DNA from: CAVSRC01 sp963750065 | Lineage (GTDB): Bacteria; Pseudomonadota; Alphaproteobacteria; Rhizobiales; Kaistiaceae | Length of the DNA stretch: 64,000 nucleotides | NCBI GenBank assembly: GCA_963750065.1 | Contig: CAVVPK010000008.1 | Span: forward strand, 62,001-126,000 | Direction: 5' to 3' | Shown: piece after piece, positions 16,871 to 27,781 of the stretch | Layout: each line of letters starts with the position of its first letter | Numbering within the stretch: position 1 is the stretch's first letter | Translations under genes and position numbers: made by a program | The notes under the pieces: generated by a model | Database searches by the model: none | What the model was told of the DNA's origin: nothing | What the model saw: the letters and a program-made list of their open reading frames with translations, nothing else

Positions 16871-17653
16871 CTACGTTCCCGTCATGTCGATGGTGGCGGC
16901 GCCGAGGATCGGCCCGGGCAGGCCGTCCTTGGTCTCGGCCTGCAAGAGCACGGCGCAGCGGTTGACGTCGGCCTGCTTGATCTCGCTCTTGGGCAGGTCG
17001 AACGAGCTGGTGTCGCCCTTCCACATGGCGATCGGGCGGAGCTTTCTCACGACATTGGAGTAGGTGATCGTCTTGCCGTCGTTCTCGCCCGACCGGATCG
17101 GAACGCTGACCGAGCGGTCATACATCACCAGCCACAGCGTGGCGTGCGGCATGCCGGCCTTGATGGCCGGGTCGACCGCGTCGATGTTGACCGTGATGGC
17201 GTCGCTGGTCGTGGACAGCGACAGGTGCACCGGCAGGCCGTCGGGATATTTGGCCAGCGCCGCGTCAATCAGCTTCTTGATGTCCGGATGGGCATCATCG
17301 GGGTGCACATTGGTCCGGCCGTCGATCACCGCCTGCGGCGTATAGACCCCGGTGCCCTGCGCGTCGGTATAGCCGCGTTGGCGCACGGTGTAATCGTGAT
17401 TGGCCAGCGTGTCCTTCCAGCCCAGCATGTCCCAGATATCGACATTGTAGGAGAGCGCCAGCAGGTCCTTGCGCTGGGCAAACTGGCCGAACGCCTTGTC
17501 GGCCGGCGGGCAGGACGAGCAGCTCTGGCTGGTGAACAGCTCGACGACCCCCTTGATATCGGCCCCCGCCGGCTGGGCAGCGGCCGGGACGGCGACGGTG
17601 AGCATGCCGGCGAGGAGACCGCCGAAAGCAATCGCGGAAATCGTCGTTTTCAT
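16871..17653 (-). CDS. DUF1223 thioredoxin-like secreted protein
   Basis: The 260-residue protein has a signal peptide (MKTTISAIAFGGLLAGMLTV..AAA) and then the DUF1223 hallmark VVELFTSQSCSSCPPADKAF, whose CSSC resembles a thioredoxin CXXC active site. The second conserved block is YTPQAVIDGRTNVH. It is probably periplasmic; a thiol-redox role is inferred from the motif. It starts about 125 bp from the first copy of the dual-hairpin intergenic repeat. Confidence 0.88.
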   Translation of the reverse strand: MKTTISAIAFGGLLAGMLTVAVPAAAQPAGADIKGVVELFTSQSCSSCPPADKAFGQFAQRKDLLALSYNVDIWDMLGWKDTLANHDYTVRQRGYTDAQGTGVYTPQAVIDGRTNVHPDDAHPDIKKLIDAALAKYPDGLPVHLSLSTTSDAITVNIDAVDPAIKAGMPHATLWLVMYDRSVSVPIRSGENDGKTITYSNVVRKLRPIAMWKGDTSSFDLPKSEIKQADVNRCAVLLQAETKDGLPGPILGAATIDMTGT

Positions 17654-17778
17654 GAGGCCTGCACGCGTGATCCCAGCGGGTGCCGGAACCTCCGGCTTTT
17701 CCCAAGCCGCCCACAGTCAACCTATGGTCCAGGGGGGTCAAGTTCGAGTCACGTTCGGGTGAGAGCGGGCGCGAACTC

Positions 17779-17878
17779 GGAGCGGATCATCGTTTCTAGG
17801 AAGCGATGATCCGCTCCACCATCCTTGTCCTGGCGCAATTCCGGACGGAAAAGCGGTTCCCACTTTTCCTGGAATTGC
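17779..17878. repeat. Dual-hairpin intergenic repeat, copy 1
   Basis: Hairpin A has a perfect 14-bp stem (17779-17792 with 17804-17817, core GAGCGGATCATCG). Hairpin B is nested: GCAATTCC (17835-17842) pairs with GGAATTGC (17871-17878) around an inner GGAAAAG/CTTTTCC stem. Copies at 25039 and 42618 share the layout and most bases. It lies between DUF1223 and the 3' end of acnA. Such palindromic elements are common between genes in Hyphomicrobiales. Confidence 0.88.
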
Positions 17879-17906
17879 TGTGGCGCGCGCCCGTGATTCC
17901 CGGGGC

Positions 17907-20639
<2,733 letters not shown>

Positions 20640-20856
20640 GTCCTGATACTCCTTGATTCGATAAGCAAAGCGCCCCGAGGCGGCGGCGGGAGAATGCGGG
20701 ATGCCGGACCGGTTCCGCAGGCGACGGCGGCGGTCGCCGGCCTTATAGTGAATCTTAAATGGTGATACCAGACGATCATGGGGCGGACGGCGCCGGGTTC
20801 AAGCGGGTTTCCGCCGGGAAAGGCGTCCTCGGCCGACATGCCGCGCGCGTGTTGCC

Positions 20857-21450
20857 ATGCGTCTGACGGCAACCGGTCTGGCGGCGGTGCGCGGCGGGCG
20901 CCCGGTCTTCGCCGATCTCTCCTTCACGCTTGACGCCGGGGGGCTGCTTGCCGTCACCGGCCCTAACGGCGCCGGCAAATCGACACTCTTGCGCCTGGTT
21001 GCCGGTCTGCTCAGGCCGGCCGCCGGGACGGTCGCGCTCGAGGGGGCGGAGGATGCCGGAATCGGCGCCCATAGCCACTATCTCGGCCATCTCGACGCCC
21101 TGAAGCCCGGCCTGACGGTGCGGCAGAACCTGAATTTCTGGCGGAAACTGTGGGGCGGCGGCGACATCGATGCGGCGCTCACCGCCGTCGGTCTGGAGCC
21201 GCTCGGCGACCTGCACGCTTCGGTGCTCTCGGCCGGCCAGCGGCGGCGGGTGGCGCTGGCGCGGCTTCTGGTCGCGCCACGGGTGCTGTGGCTGCTGGAC
21301 GAACCGGCCACCGCGCTCGATGCCGCCGCCGAAGCCGGGCTCGGCCGGCTGATCGCCGAGCACCTCTCCGGCGGCGGCATGGCGATCGCCGCCACCCATC
21401 GCGACCTGCCGGTCAGCCCGACGGCGACGCTGATGCTGGGGGCGGCATGA
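20857..21450 (+). CDS. ccmA: Heme exporter ATP-binding protein CcmA
   Basis: The 197-residue ABC ATPase powers release of holo-CcmE during cytochrome c maturation. Walker A is GPNGAGKST, the signature is LSAGQRRRVALAR (the CcmA-typical variant of LSGGQ) and Walker B is LWLLDEPATALD. Its stop overlaps the ccmB start by 4 bp (ATGA). It is the first gene of a ccmABCDG set that is interrupted after ccmB. Confidence 0.96.
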   Translation: MRLTATGLAAVRGGRPVFADLSFTLDAGGLLAVTGPNGAGKSTLLRLVAGLLRPAAGTVALEGAEDAGIGAHSHYLGHLDALKPGLTVRQNLNFWRKLWGGGDIDAALTAVGLEPLGDLHASVLSAGQRRRVALARLLVAPRVLWLLDEPATALDAAAEAGLGRLIAEHLSGGGMAIAATHRDLPVSPTATLMLGAA

Positions 21451-22118
21451 TCGCCGGCTTCGCGACCGTTGCCGGGCAGACGGCGCGCCTGTCGCTGAAA
21501 AGCGGCGGTGGCGCCTTCGTCGGTCTGGTTTTCTTCGTCGCGGTGGTGACGGTGGTGCCCTTCGGGGTCGGGCCCGACCTCAAACTGCTGGCGCGGATCG
21601 GGCCGGCGATGCTGTGGATCGGGGCACTGCTGGCCACGCTTCTCGGCCTCGACCGGCTGTTCGGCGAGGACAAGGAGGACGGCACGCTCGATCTGCTGGC
21701 GCTTTCCGGCCTGCCGCTGGAAGTGACGGTGCTGGCCAAATGTACCGGCGCCTGGATAGCGACCGCGCTGCCACTGGTGGTGGCGAGCCCGGTGCTGGGG
21801 CTGCTGCTCGGCATGGAGCCCAAAGCGCTCGGCGTGACGGCGCTCACACTGCTTTTGGGTTCGCCGGCATTGACGCTCATCGGCGCCATCGGCGCGGCGC
21901 TGATGACCGCGCTCGGCCGCGGCGGCCTGCTGGTCGCCGTGCTGGTGCTGCCCTTCACCGTCCCGGTCCTGATCTTCGGGGTGAGTGCCGCCTATGCTGC
22001 GGTGGCCGGACCGATGCCGCTCGCCCCGCCGCTTCTCATCCTGGTGGCGCTGACGCTCTTGAGTGCGGTGGTGGCGCCGATCGCCGGCGCCGCCGCACTC
22101 AGGATCGGGATGGAATAG
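21447..22118 (+). CDS. ccmB: Heme exporter protein CcmB
   Basis: The 223-residue integral membrane subunit has six hydrophobic helices and the conserved cytoplasmic block LDRLFGEDKEDGTLDLLALSG, where it contacts CcmA. It works with CcmA and CcmC in the system I cytochrome c maturation pathway. The start overlaps the ccmA stop. The plus-strand ccm operon is interrupted here by the minus-strand gene at 22122. Confidence 0.95.
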   Translation: MIAGFATVAGQTARLSLKSGGGAFVGLVFFVAVVTVVPFGVGPDLKLLARIGPAMLWIGALLATLLGLDRLFGEDKEDGTLDLLALSGLPLEVTVLAKCTGAWIATALPLVVASPVLGLLLGMEPKALGVTALTLLLGSPALTLIGAIGAALMTALGRGGLLVAVLVLPFTVPVLIFGVSAAYAAVAGPMPLAPPLLILVALTLLSAVVAPIAGAAALRIGME

Positions 22119-22121
22119 GGC

Positions 22122-22469
22122 CTACTGAGCCGCCTGGCAGCGGGCGAGGCGGTCGGGGTTGCCGCTGCCGTCGTCGAGCAGCAGCGCTTCGCCGTCGAAA
22201 TCGACCAACACGGCCGGCATATCGTTGTCGCCGCTGTGGCCATTGAGCCGGCCCTGGTCGATGGTGTAGGTGCCGTCAACGCTGTCCGATTGCTGGGCGC
22301 CCTGGGAGACGAAACTGCCGTCGGCATTGAAGGTCAGGCGGCCGTCGGCACAGGCCGGGGATTTGCCCCAGCTTCCGACGATCTTCTGGCGGATGACATC
22401 GTCTGTGGGGGCGGCGGCGGCGGCGGTAACGGTGCAAATGAGGGCGAGAACGGAAAAAGCAGCGCGCAT
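22122..22469 (-). CDS. Hypothetical small secreted protein
   Basis: The 115-residue product has a signal peptide (MRAAFSVLALICTVTAAAAAP) and a mature part IVGSWGKSPACADGRLTFNADGSFVS..GTYTIDQGRL, which resembles the short beta-rich, lipocalin-like repeats of secreted proteins of unknown function. AAGGAG five bases before the ATG strongly supports the start. It lies antiparallel between ccmB (3 bp away) and ccmC. The function is unknown. Confidence 0.7.
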   Translation of the reverse strand: MRAAFSVLALICTVTAAAAAPTDDVIRQKIVGSWGKSPACADGRLTFNADGSFVSQGAQQSDSVDGTYTIDQGRLNGHSGDNDMPAVLVDFDGEALLLDDGSGNPDRLARCQAAQ

Positions 22470-22872
22470 GGGCACTCCTTCGCTGGGGCGCGGGGCTCCC
22501 CAGCCCGATGGCGTCCACCTGTGCGGATCCCATTCTAGCATGGCGCCCGTGTGGCGGATGCATTGCCGAAGCCACAATCCGCCCCCGAGAGTTCTTCTCG
22601 GCCTGAAAGAGCCAATTCCGTTTTTCGACCGGCGGAACGATCCGGCGCCGGGACCGGCGAAGAGCGATCAAGGGGTATCGGGCGAGCCGGGATCGGCGTC
22701 CAGGCGTCCGCCGGTCGGAAACCCAAAGGGACGGGCGCTTTTGCGCCATTATCGTCGCCGATGGTGTCGGCCGTACCGCCAGCACGACCTTCGCCCGCCG
22801 GCTTGATCCTGCCGTAAAATCGCTTCGTCGGAATGGTTCTATCTGGTCGAGAAAAGCTCTAGAACGACGCCC
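22470..22872. other. Intergenic region upstream of ccmC
   Basis: These 403 bases between the divergent small secreted gene and ccmC show no convincing gene. A 7-bp-stem hairpin (GCTGGGG/CCCCAGC, 22482-22504) lies near the left end. Because the operon is broken here, ccmC probably has its own promoter in this stretch, but I cannot identify it. Confidence 0.5.
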
Positions 22873-23607
22873 ATGGCCATCGTCGACCTCGCCAATCCGA
22901 CCCGATTCCTGAGCTATTCAGGCCGCGCGCTGCCGCTCCTGTGGGGCGCGGCGCTGTTTGTGCTGGCTATCGGCCTCTACCTCTCCTTCTTCGAGGCGCC
23001 GCCGGACTACCAGCAGGGCGAGACGGTGCGCATCATGTTCATCCACGTGCCGGCGGCCTGGCTGTCGATGCTCGCCTATGCGTTGATGGCGGTGGCCTCG
23101 CTGGGCACGCTGGTCTGGCGTCATCCGCTGGCCGACGTGACCGCCAAGAGCGCCGCGCCGCTGGGCGCCGCCTTCACCTTCCTGGCGTTGATCACCGGTT
23201 CGCTGTGGGGCAAGCCGATGTGGGGCACGTGGTGGGTGTGGGATGCGCGGCTGACCTCGGAACTGGTGCTGCTCCTGATGTATCTCGGCCTGATCGCGCT
23301 GTGGCAGGCGATGCCGGACCCCGGCCGCGCGGCGCGGGCGGCGGCGGTGCTGACGCTGGTCGGCACCATCAACCTGCCGATCATCAAGTTCTCGGTCGAC
23401 TGGTGGAACACGCTGCATCAGGGCGAGAGCATCTTCCTGGCGACCGGTCCGACCATCGACATCACCATGCTCATCCCGCTGTTCGTGATGATGGCGGCGA
23501 TGACGCTGATGTTCGCAGCGCTGCTGGCGATGGCGATCCGCAACGAGATTCTGCGCCGGCGCGTGCGCGCGCTGGAAATCGCCGCCGCCTCCGGGGCGGG
23601 AGGCTGA
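22873..23607 (+). CDS. ccmC: Heme ABC exporter permease CcmC
   Basis: The 244-residue membrane protein of the heme-handling superfamily has the tryptophan-rich WWD motif WGTWWVWDARLTSELVLL, flanked by conserved histidines (FIHVPAAW before it, NTLHQGES after it) that ligate heme at the periplasmic face. Six hydrophobic helices are visible. CcmC loads heme onto CcmE. It is followed after 5 bp by ccmD. Confidence 0.96.
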   Translation: MAIVDLANPTRFLSYSGRALPLLWGAALFVLAIGLYLSFFEAPPDYQQGETVRIMFIHVPAAWLSMLAYALMAVASLGTLVWRHPLADVTAKSAAPLGAAFTFLALITGSLWGKPMWGTWWVWDARLTSELVLLLMYLGLIALWQAMPDPGRAARAAAVLTLVGTINLPIIKFSVDWWNTLHQGESIFLATGPTIDITMLIPLFVMMAAMTLMFAALLAMAIRNEILRRRVRALEIAAASGAGG

Positions 23608-23612
23608 GCGGC

Positions 23613-23777
23613 ATGTGGGACCATGCCGGTTTCATCATCGCCGCCTATCTGGTGACCGTGGTCGTGGTTGTCGGCATGATCGTGTGGATCATTCTTGACG
23701 GACGCCTGCAGCGGCGGCGTCTGGCCGAACTGGAAGCGCGCGGCATCCGCCGGCGCTCGGAGCGCGGGACGCCATGA
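23613..23777 (+). CDS. ccmD: Heme exporter protein CcmD
   Basis: The 54-residue single-pass protein starts MWDHAGFIIAAYLVTVVVV and has the charged tail LQRRRLAELEARGIRRR, the usual CcmD layout. CcmD stabilises the CcmABC-CcmE complex. The ATG lies 5 bp after the ccmC stop, and the gene overlaps ccmG by 4 bp. It is too short to be recognised except by context and pattern. Confidence 0.9.
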   Translation: MWDHAGFIIAAYLVTVVVVVGMIVWIILDGRLQRRRLAELEARGIRRRSERGTP

Positions 23778-24361
23778 GCGAAGCCGGCGGGCCGAAGCCG
23801 GGTTGGCGCCTGCGGCCGGTCATGCTGCTGCCGCTGGCTCTATTCGCCGGGCTGGCGGCGATCTTCCTGATGCGGCTGGAATCCAATACCGGGCCGGACA
23901 TCGTGCCTTCGGTGCTGATCGGCAAGCCGGCGCCCGACTTCGCCCTGCCGGCGCTTACCGGCGCCGGCGTGCCAGGCCTGTCGCGCGCCGATCTTGACGG
24001 CCACCTGACGCTGGTCAACATCTTCGCCTCCTGGTGCGTGCCCTGCCGGGAGGAGCATCCGGTGCTGGAGAGGATCGCCAAGGACAAGCGCATCCGGCTG
24101 GTTGGCATCGACTACAAGGACAAGCCGGAGAACGCGCTGGCGCTGCTCAACGATCAGGGCAACCCCTATGCGGCGATCGGCGTCGATGCGAGCGGCCGCA
24201 CCTTCATCGACTGGGGTGCCTATGGCGTGCCGGAGACCTATCTGGTCGGCCCCGACGGCATCATCGCCAAGAAATATATCGGCCCGCTCACCGACCAGAC
24301 GGTGGCCAAGGATCTCAAGCCGGAAATCGCCAGGATGCTGGGGAAGGGCGCCGGGACCTGA
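23774..24361 (+). CDS. ccmG: Thiol:disulfide interchange protein CcmG/DsbE
   Basis: The 195-residue membrane-anchored periplasmic thioredoxin has an N-terminal anchor (VMLLPLALFAGLAAIFL), the active site FASWCVPCREEHP, and the CcmG loop GVPETYLVGPDG with its cis-proline region. It reduces apocytochrome c cysteines before heme ligation. It overlaps ccmD by 4 bp. ccmE, ccmF and ccmH are not in the window. Confidence 0.96.
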   Translation: MSEAGGPKPGWRLRPVMLLPLALFAGLAAIFLMRLESNTGPDIVPSVLIGKPAPDFALPALTGAGVPGLSRADLDGHLTLVNIFASWCVPCREEHPVLERIAKDKRIRLVGIDYKDKPENALALLNDQGNPYAAIGVDASGRTFIDWGAYGVPETYLVGPDGIIAKKYIGPLTDQTVAKDLKPEIARMLGKGAGT

Positions 24362-24367
24362 CCGCGT

Positions 24368-25018
24368 TCAGGACTTCTCGGTCTCTTCGGCGATCGTGTG
24401 CTTGTTGATGAGCGGCATCTGGGCGAGCGCGAAGACGAAGGTGAGCGGCAGGAAGCCGAAGACCTTGAAGGCGACCCAGGTGTCGGTGGAGACGTTGCGC
24501 CACAGGATCTCGTTCAAGACGGCGAGCACCAGGAAGAACACGCCCCAGCGGAAGGTGAGCTTGCGCCAGCCCTCGTCCGAGAGCTTGAACATGGCGTCGA
24601 AGACGTAGCCCAGGAGCGAGCGGCCGAAGACGAGGCCGCCGAGCAGCACGCCGCCGAAGAGCACATAGATGATCGTCGGCTTCATCTTGATGAAGGTGGC
24701 GTCGTGCAGCCACAGCGTCAGGGAGCCGAAGACCACCACGACGATGGCGGTGACGAAGGGCATCAGCGGCAGGCGGCGGGTAAGCGCGTAGGAGACAATG
24801 AGCGCCAGCACGGTCGCCACGATAAAGCTCGCCGTGGCGAAGAAAATCGGTCCGCCCAGCGCGCCAATCAGCGGCCAGGTCTCGGCGAGCTTCTCGCCGC
24901 GCGCATTGGCGAAGAAGAAGATCAAGAGCGGTCCCAGCTCGAGCACCAGCTTGAGCCAGGGATTGAGTTTCTTCTCTTCCGCCGTGTGCGGCTCGTTGGG
25001 GGCGTGTTCGAAGGCCAT
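24368..25018 (-). CDS. yciB: Inner membrane septation protein A (YciB/IspZ)
   Basis: The 216-residue protein has five or six hydrophobic helices and the YciB pattern LELGPLLIFFFANARG, PTIIYVLFGGVLLGG and the C-terminal LNEILWRNVSTDTWVAFKVFG. It is implicated in cell-envelope and septation homeostasis. It converges on ccmG with a 6 bp gap. Dual-hairpin repeat copy 2 lies directly upstream (25039-25137). Confidence 0.94.
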   Translation of the reverse strand: MAFEHAPNEPHTAEEKKLNPWLKLVLELGPLLIFFFANARGEKLAETWPLIGALGGPIFFATASFIVATVLALIVSYALTRRLPLMPFVTAIVVVVFGSLTLWLHDATFIKMKPTIIYVLFGGVLLGGLVFGRSLLGYVFDAMFKLSDEGWRKLTFRWGVFFLVLAVLNEILWRNVSTDTWVAFKVFGFLPLTFVFALAQMPLINKHTIAEETEKS

Positions 25019-25038
25019 GGATTGTCGCTTTCGCCTCT

Positions 25039-25137
25039 AGAGCGGGTCATCGTTTGGCAGGATCGATGATCCGCTCTGTCCTCTTAGTTTCACGCAATTC
25101 CGGACGGAAAAGTGGTGTCCACTTTTCCTGGAATTGC
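25039..25137. repeat. Dual-hairpin intergenic repeat, copy 2
   Basis: It has the same layout as the copies at 17779 and 42618. Stem A (25039-25052 with 25064-25077) starts with an A:T pair where copy 1 has G:C and copy 3 has C:G. Hairpin B has a GGAAAAGTGG-TGT-CCACTTTTCC inner stem inside GCAATTCC/GGAATTGC. It fills the gap between yciB and the cupin gene and ends one base before the cupin stop codon. Confidence 0.88.
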
Positions 25138-25138
25138 T

Positions 25139-25495
25139 TCACGCCAGCCGTCTTGGCGCGGCGGTCAACGGGTCGCCGGAATTGGGCGTGCCGGTCGGCT
25201 CGATTAGGAGAATATGCACCTCTTCATTGGCGACCGGCCGATGCTCGACGCCTTTCGGTACGATGAACATCTCGCCGGGACCCAGCGTCACCGTGCGGTC
25301 GCGGAGCTCGATGGCAAGCCGGCCCTTGAGCACCAGGAAGAAATCGTCCGTGTCGTCATGCTTGTGCCAGACATAGGGTCCCTTGAGCTTGGCGACCATG
25401 ATGTCGTGGCCGTTATATTCGGCCAGCGTCCTGGGCGCGAAGATCTCGGTGAAGGTGGAAAGCTTGTCGGCGAGGTTGATGGCGCCGTCGCTCAT
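25139..25495 (-). CDS. Cupin domain-containing protein
   Basis: The 118-residue single-domain cupin has the two conserved motifs YVWHKHDDTDDFFLVLKGRL and PGEMFIVPKGVEHRPVANEE; the histidines and glutamate form the usual metal site. No substrate can be assigned. AGGGAGGA precedes ATG 25495. The C-terminus reaches the edge of the intergenic repeat, so its last residues may have been shaped by that insertion. It follows ftsY by 10 bp on the same strand and may be the last gene of dapF-mtaB-ftsY. Confidence 0.87.
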   Translation of the reverse strand: MSDGAINLADKLSTFTEIFAPRTLAEYNGHDIMVAKLKGPYVWHKHDDTDDFFLVLKGRLAIELRDRTVTLGPGEMFIVPKGVEHRPVANEEVHILLIEPTGTPNSGDPLTAAPRRLA

Positions 25496-25505
25496 GGTGT
25501 CCTCC

Positions 25506-26522
25506 CTACAGGCCGGCCAGCGCGCGGGCGAAATCCTCCGCCGCGAAGGGTTCGAGATCGTCGACGCCCTCGCCGACCCCGATGAAATGCACCGGCAGGC
25601 CGTATTGGGCGGCAATGGCGACCAGGATGCCGCCGCGCGCGGTGCCGTCGAGCTTGGTCATCACCAGGCCGGTGACCCCGGCGCGCTTGCCGAAGATGTC
25701 GACCTGGCTGACGGCGTTCTGGCCGGTGGTGGCGTCGAGCGTCAGCAGCACCGAATGCGGCGCCGACGGATCGACCTTGCGGATGACGCGGATGACCTTC
25801 TCCAGTTCGGCCATCAGCGCGTCCTTGTTCTGCAGGCGGCCGGCGGTGTCGATCAACAGTACGTCGGCGCTTTCGTCGCGCGCCGTTTCCAGCGCGTCAT
25901 AGGCGAGGCCGGCGGCGTCTGCCCCCTGCGCGCCGGAGACGACGGTGGCGCCGGTCCGCTCACCCCAGATCTTCAACTGCTCGATGGCCGCGGCGCGGAA
26001 GGTGTCGCCGGCGGCGAGCACGACCGACTTGCCCTCGGCGCGGAGTTTCGCCGCGAGCTTGCCGATGGTGGTGGTCTTGCCGGTGCCGTTGACGCCAACG
26101 ACCAGCACTACGTGGGGCTTGAGCGACGGGTCGATGACGAGTGGCCGGGCGACCGGCGCCAGTGCCTTGCCGATCTCCTCGGCCAGCACCGCCTTTACCT
26201 CAGCGTCGCTGATCTCCTTGTCATAGCGGCCGATGCGCAAGGCATCGGTGATCCTGGCCGCGGTGTCGGCGCCGAGATCGGCGCGGATCAGCATGTCCTC
26301 GAGTTCTTCCAGCGCTTGGCCGTCGAGCTTGCGCTTGGTGAAGACCGCGGCGATCTGCTCGGTGAGCGCGCCTGAGGAGCGCGACAGCCCGCTCTTCAGC
26401 TTCTGGAACCAGGTCTGGCGCGGTTCGGGAGCTTCGGGCACCGGTGCGTCGGTGGGCGGTGGCTCCTCAGCCGCCGGCTTTGCGCCGCGCAAGCGGCCGA
26501 ACAATCCCTTGCCTTCCGCCAT
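25506..26522 (-). CDS. ftsY: Signal recognition particle receptor FtsY
   Basis: The 338-residue SRP GTPase receptor has a short N-terminal acidic/proline-rich region, the NG domain with G1 GVNGTGKTTTIGKLA, DTFRAAAIEQL, G3 DTAGRL and G4 TKLDGTARGG. It docks Ffh-ribosome complexes (ffh is at 34 kb) to the membrane. Its ATG overlaps the mtaB stop by one base (TGATG), suggesting translational coupling. Confidence 0.97.
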   Translation of the reverse strand: MAEGKGLFGRLRGAKPAAEEPPPTDAPVPEAPEPRQTWFQKLKSGLSRSSGALTEQIAAVFTKRKLDGQALEELEDMLIRADLGADTAARITDALRIGRYDKEISDAEVKAVLAEEIGKALAPVARPLVIDPSLKPHVVLVVGVNGTGKTTTIGKLAAKLRAEGKSVVLAAGDTFRAAAIEQLKIWGERTGATVVSGAQGADAAGLAYDALETARDESADVLLIDTAGRLQNKDALMAELEKVIRVIRKVDPSAPHSVLLTLDATTGQNAVSQVDIFGKRAGVTGLVMTKLDGTARGGILVAIAAQYGLPVHFIGVGEGVDDLEPFAAEDFARALAGL

Positions 26523-27781
26523 CAGGCCGCCTCGGAAAGCGCGGTGGCGACCAGCGCGCTCCCGGTGCGTCCGGTGATGCGCGCGGCGACGATTGCACCG
26601 GGGGCGCCGGCATCGATGGCGGTCTCGGTGAAGTGTTCGGTGCGGCCGCGGCCGCCACGCTCGATGAGCACGTGACGCGTGGCGCCCTGCTCGGCGACAA
26701 GATGGGCGGCAAGCGCTGCCTCGCCCTTCTCGCGCAGGCGCGCGGCACGCTCCTTGATGAGACGCCGGTCGAGCTGGGGCATGCGCGCGGCCGGCGTGCC
26801 GGGACGGGGCGAGAACGGGAAGACGTGGAGATGGGTGAGGCCGCAGTCGTCGACGATCGAGAGGCTATTCTCGAACATCGCCTCGCTCTCCGTCGGGAAG
26901 CCGGCGATCAGGTCTGCGCCGAGGACGATGTCGGGGCGCAGGCGGCGGATGTCGGCGGCGAAGTTCACGGCGTGGTCGCGCCGATGTCGGCGCTTCATGC
27001 GCTTGAGGATCATGTCGTCGCCATGCTGGAGCGAGAGGTGGAGATGCGGCATCAGCCGCTCCTCCTCAGCGATCAGGCGCATCAGCGCCTCGTCAACCTC
27101 GATCGAATCGATGGAAGAGAGGCGCAGCCGCTTGAGTTCCGGCACATGGTGGAGGATGGCGCGAACGAGTGTGCCGAGCTTCGGCGTGCCCGGCAGGTCG
27201 TGCCCCCAAGAGGTGATGTCGACGCCGGTCAGCACCACCTCGGCATAGCCGTTTTCGGCGAGCCGCCGCACCTGCTCGACCACGGCACCGGCCGGCACCG
27301 AGCGCGAATTGCCGCGGCCGTAGGGGATGATGCAGAAGGTGCAGCGGTGGTCGCAGCCGTTCTGCACCTCGACAAACGCGCGGGCGCGGCCGTCGAGCCC
27401 GTCGACCAGATGGCCGGCGGTCTCCCTGACCGACATGATGTCGTTGACGCGGACACGTTGTGTCCCGGCCAAGCCGAAATCGTAACTCGGTGCCTGCAGC
27501 TTCTCGGCATTGCCGAGGACGCGGTCGACCTCGGGCATGGCGGCGAAGGTTTCGGGATCGATCTGGGCGGCGCAGCCGGCAACCACGATGCGGGCGTCGG
27601 GCGCGTCGCGGCGCGCCTTGCGGATCGCCTGGCGCGCCTGGCGCACAGCCTCGGCGGTCACCGCGCAGGTGTTGACCAGGATGGCGTCGCCCATGCCGGC
27701 TTCTTCGGCGCGGCGGCGCATGACCTCGGATTCCAGCGCATTCAGCCGGCAGCCGAAGGTGATGGTGCGGGGAAGACTCAC
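26522..27781 (-). CDS. mtaB: tRNA t6A37 methylthiotransferase MtaB
   Basis: The 419-residue radical-SAM enzyme converts t6A to ms2t6A at position 37 of ANN-decoding tRNAs. The N-terminal UPF0004 domain (TFGCRLNALESEVM, VNTCAVTAEAVRQ, VAGCAAQ) supplies three cysteines for the auxiliary cluster; the radical-SAM motif is CDHRCTFCIIPYGRG. A TRAM-like C-terminal region is present. A GTG start at 27781 overlaps the dapF stop by one base (TAGTG); an ATG at 27811 lies inside dapF and is less likely. Confidence 0.95.
   Translation of the reverse strand: MSLPRTITFGCRLNALESEVMRRRAEEAGMGDAILVNTCAVTAEAVRQARQAIRKARRDAPDARIVVAGCAAQIDPETFAAMPEVDRVLGNAEKLQAPSYDFGLAGTQRVRVNDIMSVRETAGHLVDGLDGRARAFVEVQNGCDHRCTFCIIPYGRGNSRSVPAGAVVEQVRRLAENGYAEVVLTGVDITSWGHDLPGTPKLGTLVRAILHHVPELKRLRLSSIDSIEVDEALMRLIAEEERLMPHLHLSLQHGDDMILKRMKRRHRRDHAVNFAADIRRLRPDIVLGADLIAGFPTESEAMFENSLSIVDDCGLTHLHVFPFSPRPGTPAARMPQLDRRLIKERAARLREKGEAALAAHLVAEQGATRHVLIERGGRGRTEHFTETAIDAGAPGAIVAARITGRTGSALVATALSEAA

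Noticed and set aside
20640..20856. Irr/ICE or other iron box between acnA and ccmA
   Set aside because: No TTTAGAA-N3-TTCTAAA-like symmetry; only AT-rich CTTATAGTGAATCTTAAATGG without clear dyad.
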